A stretch of 6,918 bases of DNA. Origin: an uncultured Collinsella sp. Lineage in GTDB: Bacteria > Actinomycetota > Coriobacteriia > Coriobacteriales > Coriobacteriaceae. How positions within the stretch are numbered: position 1 is the first letter of the stretch; each line of letters opens with the position of its first letter. Below, piece by piece: positions 1-6,918 of the stretch. The stretch spans positions 1 to 6,918 of the forward strand of contig CAAFPY010000063.1 in the NCBI GenBank assembly GCA_900764955.1, written 5' to 3'. A model generated the notes under the pieces. The model was not told the origin of the DNA and searched no databases. It was given only the letters and a program-made list of their open reading frames with translations. A program made the position numbers and the translations under genes.

Positions 1-62
1 GAACGAACGGCGGAGCCCACACTCACTTTCTTTTTCAGCCCTAGTCATCGCGCAAAGCCCCT

Positions 63-191
63 TCGGCAGCACACGGTGCAGCCGAGTCACCGTAGGCCGG
101 GGCGGGAGGCGGTCCTTTCTCTCGGATAACTTCGCGAAGCCCAGTTTCCGAGAGAAAGTGTCCGGCTGCCGCCCCGACCGACCAGGTCACA

Positions 192-207
<16 letters not shown>
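63..207 (-). repeat. Nested inverted repeats after carB (structured 3' region)
   Basis: Three pairs of arms are nested around one centre. The inner arms, 115-125 and 148-158, are a perfect 11-bp match (CTTTCTCTCGG / CCGAGAGAAAG). Their loop contains the 10-base palindrome CTTCGCGAAG at 130-139. The middle arms, 95-105 and 169-179, match over 11 bp except for one pair that becomes G-U when read as minus-strand RNA. The outer arms, 66-78 and 195-207, are a perfect 13-bp match (GCAGCACACGGTG / CACCGTGTGCTGC), and the right outer arm covers the last carB codons and part of the stop. Positions 63-85 can instead fold alone as a 5 bp + 4 bp hairpin with one mismatch and a 3-base loop, which would compete with the outer pairing. 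No T-run follows on either strand, so this is not a standard intrinsic terminator. It could protect the mRNA 3' end, cause Rho-dependent or unusual termination, or be a dispersed intergenic repeat. Confidence 0.7.
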
Positions 208-3506
<3,299 letters not shown>

Positions 3507-3507
3507 G

Positions 3508-4947
3508 TTAGTTCTCCTCGGTCGCAGCGTTCTCGGACTCGGCGAAATTCCAGCCGGCGAGGCGGTCCTTCGCGGTGTCGATGTCCAGGTAGTTCTCCTC
3601 GCCGTCCATGAGTCGCGTAAAGGCGGTAAAGAGATAGTGGGCATCGGTGGGGCCGGGCGAAGCCTCGGGGTGGTACTGGACCGAGAAACACGGGGCGTCG
3701 AGCAGCTGGATGCCCTCGGCGGTGCCGTCGTTGAGGTTCACATGTGTCAGGCAAATGCGACCAAAGCGCTCGTTCATCACGACCGGCGCGACGCCGCGAC
3801 GCACCCAGGCGCGCAGGTCGCCATCGGCCGCATGCTCGGTTTCGCCGCCGGAAAGCTCCGGAATCAGTTTGCCCAGACTGGGGAACAGCAGGCCAAAGCC
3901 GTGGTTTTGCGCGGTGATCTCCACGCGACGGCTCACCAGATTCATAACCGGCTGGTTACCGCCACGGTGACCGAATTTAAGCTTTTCCATTTGGGCGCCG
4001 CAGGCCAAGCTGATCATCTGGTGACCCAGGCAAATACCAAAGACCGGCACCTTGCCGATCAGCTGCTGCACCTGCTCGTAGGTCTCCACCACGGCATCGG
4101 GGTCGCCGGGGCCGTTGGACAAAAAGACGCCATCAGGATTCATGTCGAGCACCTGCCGGGCGGGCGTATCCCACGGCACGACGGTGAGGTCGCAGCCGGC
4201 ACGGACCAGGCCCTCCAGAATACCGCGCTTCACACCGCAGTCGTAGGCGACCACTTTGTGACGGGCAGGAGCGGCAGCCACAAGCGCCAAGCCATGCGTG
4301 GCAGGCAGGTCGGCGGCCACAAACTCGTGAGGCGCGGGACAGCTCACGGTCTTGACCAGGTTCTCGCCCACCAGCGTGGGCGCTGCGTCCAGACGCTCGG
4401 CGAGCTCGTCGACGTCGAAGATCTCTGTCGAGATAATGCCCATCTTGGAACCATTGTCGCGCAGATGGCGCACCAGAGCGCGGGTGTCGACACCCTCGAT
4501 AGCGACGATGCCGTGAGCGCGCAGGTACTCCGGCACGCTGACGGCCGAGCGCCAGTTAGAAGGCGTGGCGCACATGTCGCGAACGATCATGCCGCACATA
4601 GCCGGAGCGCTCGCAGGGCGCACGGCGTCGCCGGGGAAGGCCGACTGGACATCGGTCTCGTCGATACCGTAATTGCCGATCTGCGGATAGGTCATGGTTA
4701 CAATTTGGCCGGCATAACTCGGGTCGGTCATGACCTCAAAGTAGCCCTCAAGCGAGGTGTTGAAGCAGACTTCGCCGGTCGCGGTGCCCTCGGCGCCGCA
4801 TGCACGTCCATAAAAAATGGTCCCATCCTCAAGATACAGGATACAGGGACCGCAGGCGCCCTTGCTGGTTTTGGCCAGCATACGCTGGCAAAGCTCGCTG
4901 GGCGCGAAGGTGCGGGCGGCAGCGCCCGCGGTATGGTTGTTCGCCAT
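3508..4947 (-). CDS. carA: Carbamoyl phosphate synthetase small subunit (glutaminase)
   Basis: CarA hydrolyses glutamine and passes ammonia to CarB. The protein is 479 residues against about 382 in E. coli. The CPSase small-chain domain begins near residue 33 ([10 protein letters not shown] at 39-48, [17 protein letters not shown] at 62-78, YPQIGNYG at 87-94). A class I glutamine amidotransferase domain follows from about residue 230 (SNGPGDP at 277-283). The catalytic triad is complete: C306 in GICLGHQ, H426 and E428 in YHPEASPGP. The extra length has three parts: about 30 residues at the N terminus, about 36 inserted between QNHGF (347-351) and LTH (400-402), and about 31 at the C terminus. 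The start is the ATG at 4945-4947, which has AAGGAGA just upstream. An in-frame GTG at 4966-4968 would add seven residues but falls in the loop of the leader hairpin. It is first in the operon with carB, and its translation is probably repressed by PyrR. Confidence 0.97.
   Translation of the reverse strand: MANNHTAGAAARTFAPSELCQRMLAKTSKGACGPCILYLEDGTIFYGRACGAEGTATGEVCFNTSLEGYFEVMTDPSYAGQIVTMTYPQIGNYGIDETDVQSAFPGDAVRPASAPAMCGMIVRDMCATPSNWRSAVSVPEYLRAHGIVAIEGVDTRALVRHLRDNGSKMGIISTEIFDVDELAERLDAAPTLVGENLVKTVSCPAPHEFVAADLPATHGLALVAAAPARHKVVAYDCGVKRGILEGLVRAGCDLTVVPWDTPARQVLDMNPDGVFLSNGPGDPDAVVETYEQVQQLIGKVPVFGICLGHQMISLACGAQMEKLKFGHRGGNQPVMNLVSRRVEITAQNHGFGLLFPSLGKLIPELSGGETEHAADGDLRAWVRRGVAPVVMNERFGRICLTHVNLNDGTAEGIQLLDAPCFSVQYHPEASPGPTDAHYLFTAFTRLMDGEENYLDIDTAKDRLAGWNFAESENAATEEN
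3514..3519 (-). promoter_or_regulatory. carB ribosome binding site inside carA
   Basis: GAGGAG lies seven bases upstream of the carB ATG and is formed by the adjacent Glu-Glu codons near the CarA C terminus (ATEEN). The carA stop TAA and the carB ATG are separated by one base. This arrangement supports translational coupling, which would help keep the two subunits at equal levels and would carry any repression of carA translation over to carB. It also fixes the carB start. Confidence 0.85.
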
Positions 4948-4950
4948 AAT

Positions 4951-4957
4951 TCTCCTT
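4951..4957 (-). promoter_or_regulatory. carA ribosome binding site, within leader hairpin
   Basis: The minus strand reads AAGGAGA and then three bases to the ATG at 4947, a strong Shine-Dalgarno match that decides the carA start. Its first four bases (AAGG, 4957-4954) are also most of the 3' arm of the lower stem of the PyrR-type hairpin, so ribosome access and hairpin formation should compete. Confidence 0.85.
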
Positions 4958-4984
4958 CCCGGTCTCACAGGACCGGCTTAAAGG
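4954..4984 (-). promoter_or_regulatory. PyrR-binding RNA hairpin in carA 5' leader
   Basis: Read as minus-strand RNA, the element has these parts. The lower stem is CCUUU (4984-4980) with GAAGG (4958-4954), five pairs including one U-G. A purine bulge AAG (4979-4977) sits on the 5' side only. The upper stem is CCGGUC (4976-4971) with GACCGG (4964-4959), six perfect pairs. The hexaloop is CUGUGA (4970-4965). Known PyrR-binding loops of Bacillus pyr leaders have a CNGNGA hexaloop, a UCC...GAG core, a purine-rich 5' bulge and a lower stem; all are present here. PyrR binds such loops when UMP is plentiful. In Bacillus this favours transcription termination; in Mycobacterium, PyrR represses translation through a loop near the ribosome binding site. 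Here no terminator lies between hairpin and gene and the Shine-Dalgarno sequence is in the lower stem, so translational repression is the natural reading. The pyrR gene itself is not in this window. Confidence 0.82.
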
Positions 4985-5000
4985 TGTGTAGTTAGGCCTC

Positions 5001-5016
5001 GCGGTATTGTAACCGC
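5001..5016 (-). promoter_or_regulatory. Possible carA promoter -10 box within a small palindrome
   Basis: The minus strand has TACAAT at 5011-5006, five of six matches to the sigma-A -10 consensus. Transcription would start around 4999, giving a leader of about 50 bases that contains the whole hairpin at 4984-4954. The hexamer is flanked by GCGGT and ACCGC, a perfect 5-bp inverted repeat that could be an operator. I see no good -35 box at the usual spacing (positions 5029-5034 read ACGCCA), so the promoter is either weak, activator-dependent or misplaced by me. Confidence 0.4.
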
Positions 5017-5036
5017 AAGCATGCCTCATGGCGTTA

Positions 5037-5061
5037 ATTTCATCGAAATGTTTACGAAATG
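5037..5061. repeat. AT-rich inverted and direct repeats upstream of carA
   Basis: Positions 5037-5049 form the inverted repeat ATTTC-ATC-GAAAT. CGAAATG occurs at 5044-5050 and again at 5055-5061, a perfect 7-base direct repeat with an 11-base period, close to one helical turn. That spacing suits a protein contacting one face of the DNA, so this is a candidate operator or activator site for carAB. The protein cannot be named from the sequence. Confidence 0.45.
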
Positions 5062-5086
5062 ATAATTATGACTTTCTATGCATAAT
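5062..5086. repeat. AT-rich palindrome cluster, candidate regulator site
   Basis: Two perfect 8-base palindromes lie close together: ATAATTAT at 5062-5069 and TATGCATA at 5077-5084. A longer inverted repeat, ATTATG (5065-5070) with CATAAT (5081-5086), links them. The stretch lies between the terminator of the upstream genes and the likely carA promoter. ArgR sites are AT-rich palindromes and regulate carAB in several bacteria, but the match to an ARG box is partial, so the identity stays open. An UP-element-like role for RNA polymerase is another option. Confidence 0.35.
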
Positions 5087-5104
5087 GATTTTTCTGGGAC
5101 GGGG

Positions 5105-5147
5105 ATTAAAAATCATCCCGCGGGGCTTGTGGCTCACACGGGATGAT
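5105..5147 (-). terminator. Intrinsic terminator of the ABC transporter/membrane protein unit
   Basis: On the minus strand a perfect 9-bp stem, ATCATCCCG (5147-5139) with CGGGATGAT (5120-5112), encloses an 18-base loop that can form a small inner stem (TGTG/CACA). A run of five T (5112-5108, the first being the last stem base) and then AAT follow. The stem begins six bases after the stop codon of the 321-residue protein. The T-run is modest, so some read-through into carAB is possible. Confidence 0.72.
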
Positions 5148-5153
5148 GGCGTC

Positions 5154-6119
5154 TTATTTTTTCTTGTCCTGTTCCAGCAGATCGGACGGCGTTCGGTCGG
5201 GCTTGCCGCCGCGGAAAATCTCGCGGCCATGCAGACGATGCTCCAGGTCACGTTCGGCCTTTTCCTCGTCAATCTTGGTCTGGCTCACCACCGGGTCCTC
5301 GATCAGCGACGAAACCGAGTTCACCTGTTTTTGAATGCGCTCGGCAATGGTGTCGTCCATGCTTACGATGCGCATCTTCCAGTCGATGCTCGTGGCGTTG
5401 GATGAGCTCTTGGTCCACACAAACGTCAAAATGGCGCTCTGATGACCCCGCGCGGGGAACATGCCAAAAAAGGAATCGTGCTGAATGTTGCTATCCTCGT
5501 CGATATAGGCGTGCACGTTATACACCACGCGGTCGATCTTATCGTTGAGCAGCGCGTTGGTCGCAAGCGCCGCGGCCTGAATCTGCCCGTTGGACAGCAG
5601 CTCGAGCTCGTTGGCAGACGATGTGTCCAACACCGTCACCTCGACCGTGCCCGTACGCTCATCAGCTTCATCGACAGAAAAATCGAGCGGGAACTGCGTA
5701 AAGCCGTTGCCCCATTCGAGTCCACCCTTGAGCGCGGTCGAGACGGTATCCACCGAAACGCTCTCGGACAGGTTGGCGGTATTCAGACGGCGCATCACGC
5801 CGTAGCCGATCTGCATGCCCACGATCAGCACCAGAATACCGATGACCACGGCCATCGCGGTCTTCGTAATGGTATGGCTCACCTGCGAGCCCGAAGGATC
5901 GTCCTCGGACAGCGGGTCGATATGTTTTGCCTGGCTCGCGCGGTCCTCGCTGCGCAGCTGCGCTAGCGCCGCTTTGTCACCGCGCTTGGCCGCAGCCTCC
6001 TTCTCACGCATGCGCTCGGTTCGCTTTTTGGCAAGCGTGGGATCCAAGACACCGGACGCATCGATTTCGGAGAATAACTCCGTCACTTCTTCCGGAGTCA
6101 AAGGGTTCTTGTCAGCCAT
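5154..6119 (-). CDS. Single-pass membrane protein of unknown function
   Basis: I do not recognise a family for this 321-residue protein. Residues 1-86 are hydrophilic and rich in K, R, E and A, with a probable helical stretch at about 30-66. One strong membrane segment spans about 87-109 (TAMAVVIGILVLIVGMQIGYGVM). Residues 112-280 look like a folded alpha/beta domain with alternating hydrophobic strands (TVEVTVLD at 158-165, RVVYNVHAYID at 197-207, SAILTFVWT at 228-236). The last 40 residues are very charged and end in KKK. There is no signal peptide or lipobox. The N-terminal charge suggests an inside N terminus and an outside C-terminal domain, although RR directly after the segment argues weakly the other way. 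The ATG at 6117-6119 is preceded by AGGAAG at suitable spacing. The gene starts 22 bases after the ABC transporter stop codon begins to be read out (19 untranslated bases between them), so the two are probably co-transcribed, and it is followed directly by a terminator. Confidence 0.9.
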   Translation of the reverse strand: MADKNPLTPEEVTELFSEIDASGVLDPTLAKKRTERMREKEAAAKRGDKAALAQLRSEDRASQAKHIDPLSEDDPSGSQVSHTITKTAMAVVIGILVLIVGMQIGYGVMRRLNTANLSESVSVDTVSTALKGGLEWGNGFTQFPLDFSVDEADERTGTVEVTVLDTSSANELELLSNGQIQAAALATNALLNDKIDRVVYNVHAYIDEDSNIQHDSFFGMFPARGHQSAILTFVWTKSSSNATSIDWKMRIVSMDDTIAERIQKQVNSVSSLIEDPVVSQTKIDEEKAERDLEHRLHGREIFRGGKPDRTPSDLLEQDKKK

Positions 6120-6122
6120 AAA

Positions 6123-6128
6123 CTTCCT
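6123..6128 (-). promoter_or_regulatory. Ribosome binding site of the membrane protein gene
   Basis: AGGAAG lies three bases upstream of the ATG at 6119 (five if only AGGA is counted), in the 19-base gap after the ABC transporter stop. It supports the chosen start and co-translation from one message. Confidence 0.65.
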
Positions 6129-6138
6129 GTCATATCAA

Positions 6139-6918
6139 TCAGTCGAGCTCGTGCGCACGCACACCTTCGAACTGCATTCGATAGTAACGGGCATAGGTGC
6201 CGCCACGGGCGAGAAGCTCCTCGTGCGTGCCACGCTCCACAACGCGACCATGCTCAACGGTCGCAATCTCATCGGCATGCTTAATGGTCGAAAGACGGTG
6301 GGCAATGATGATTGTGGTACGGCCGCGTGCCAGCTCCTCGAGTGACTCCTGCACCGCCTCCTCGCTCTCGTTATCCAAAGCACTCGTCGCCTCGTCCAAA
6401 ATCAGGATCTTGGGGTTCTTGAGAAACACGCGCGCGATGGCAACGCGCTGCTTCTGTCCGCCCGAAAGACGGCTGCCGCGCTCGCCCACCACGGTGTCAT
6501 AACCCTGTGGAAGCGACTCGATAAAGGCATCGATGTTGGCACGACGGGCGGCTCCGGCGATCTCTTCTGCCGTGGCGCCCGGCTTGCCGTAGGCGATGTT
6601 CTCGCCGATTGTTCCGTCAAACAGATAGACATCCTGCTGTACCAGGCCGATGGCGCGGCGCAGGCTCTGCTGCGTCACATCGCGCACGTCCTGACCGTCG
6701 ATGCTAATGGATCCGGCAGCAACGTCATAAAAGCGCGGCAGCAGCGAACAGGTCGTGGACTTGCCACCGCCCGAAGGGCCAACCAAAGCGATGGTCTGCC
6801 CGGGCTTGATGGACAGATCCATATGGTCGATAACGGGACGCTCGTCGGCGTCGCCCTCTCCCAGCTCAAGATCCTCGTGGTTAAAGCACCCGTGCTGATA
6901 GTCCACTCCATCGGCGTC
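6139..6918 (-). CDS. ABC exporter, C-terminal ATP-binding domain (5' end outside window)
   Basis: The frame is open to the window edge, so only the last 259 residues are seen; numbering here starts at the edge. The ATP-binding domain is complete in its motifs: Walker A GPSGGGKST at 47-55, Q-loop Q95 in QQDVYLF, signature LSGGQ at 151-155, Walker B ILILDEA at 171-177, D-loop SALD at 179-182, and switch histidine H207 in AHRLST. The VxQDxxLF and LSGGQ contexts and the C-terminal ending YYRMQFEG fit the exporter type with fused membrane and ATPase parts (MsbA/MdlB-like), where the missing upstream part would hold six membrane helices. The substrate cannot be told. The usual A-loop tyrosine appears to be replaced by H14, followed by an acidic stretch that lengthens the segment to Walker A by about eight residues. 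It heads the gene pair with the downstream membrane protein. The GTG at 6904-6906 is not the start, because conserved domain sequence continues upstream of it. Confidence 0.95.
   Translation of the reverse strand, partial: DADGVDYQHGCFNHEDLELGEGDADERPVIDHMDLSIKPGQTIALVGPSGGGKSTTCSLLPRFYDVAAGSISIDGQDVRDVTQQSLRRAIGLVQQDVYLFDGTIGENIAYGKPGATAEEIAGAARRANIDAFIESLPQGYDTVVGERGSRLSGGQKQRVAIARVFLKNPKILILDEATSALDNESEEAVQESLEELARGRTTIIIAHRLSTIKHADEIATVEHGRVVERGTHEELLARGGTYARYYRMQFEGVRAHELD

Noticed and set aside
1..62. T-rich stretch at 26-38 as a terminator of a plus-strand gene to the left
   Set aside because: The window edge cuts the region, and the visible bases before it form only a three-pair stem.
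115..132. Second PyrR loop behind carB (CCGAGA fits CNGNGA)
   Set aside because: The flanking bases do not form the required upper stem, and the segment is fully used in the 11-bp inverted repeat.
115..158. Classical intrinsic terminator for carB
   Set aside because: The 11-bp stem is strong, but no T-run follows on the minus or plus strand, so I list it only as a structured repeat.
4945..4968. GTG at 4966-4968 as the carA start
   Set aside because: It falls in the loop of the leader hairpin, lacks its own Shine-Dalgarno sequence, and would make the strong AAGGAGA before 4947 meaningless.
5058..5073. Confident ARG box (ArgR operator)
   Set aside because: The central ATAATTAT palindrome resembles an ARG box, but the outer bases do not match the consensus and the spacing to the next palindrome is not the usual 20-21 bases.
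5028..5405. Plus-strand open frame of 125 codons starting in the carA upstream region
   Set aside because: It runs through the terminator and antisense to the 321-residue protein, and shows no domain or ribosome binding site.
6904..6906. GTG as the start of the ABC protein
   Set aside because: The frame continues to the window edge and the residues around it align with the first strand of an ABC ATPase domain; exporters of this type have a membrane part upstream.

Overview
The window reads as ordinary chromosomal DNA from a GC-rich actinobacterium. A Coriobacteriia genome close to Collinsella is the most likely source. That placement rests on codon bias, the style of the proteins and the form of CarA, and it is an inference: no rRNA or other taxonomic marker is present. 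Every convincing gene is on the minus strand, so transcription runs from right to left. There is no sign of a phage, insertion sequence, CRISPR array or tRNA.

Right part (6918 down to 5105): the end of an exporter-type ABC transporter (ATP-binding domain only; its 5' part is outside the window) is followed after 19 bases by a 321-residue single-pass membrane protein of unknown function. A hairpin terminator closes this unit just after the second stop codon.

Middle (5104 to 4948): this stretch of about 157 bases controls carAB. Its distal half is strikingly AT-rich for this genome and carries short inverted and direct repeats. Nearer the gene is a -10-like hexamer inside a small palindrome. 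Immediately before carA is a hairpin with the full layout of a PyrR-binding loop: a CNGNGA hexaloop, a 6-bp upper stem, a purine bulge on the 5' side and a lower stem. The 3' arm of the lower stem contains the carA Shine-Dalgarno sequence. I read this as UMP-dependent translational repression of carA by PyrR, and it is the most interesting item here.

Left part (4947 down to 192): carA and carB, the glutaminase and synthetase subunits of carbamoyl phosphate synthetase, are separated by one base, and the carB ribosome binding site lies within the last codons of carA. CarA is about 97 residues longer than the E. coli protein, split between an N-terminal extension, an insertion in the glutaminase domain and a C-terminal tail. 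CarB keeps both ATP-grasp halves and the UMP and ornithine contact residues. Carbamoyl phosphate supply therefore appears to be controlled twice by pyrimidine level: through the PyrR hairpin on carA mRNA and allosterically on CarB.

Far left (1 to 191): this is non-coding. It holds large nested inverted repeats downstream of carB, one of which pairs with the last carB codons, but no U-tract of the usual intrinsic-terminator kind. Positions 1 to 62 show nothing I can name.
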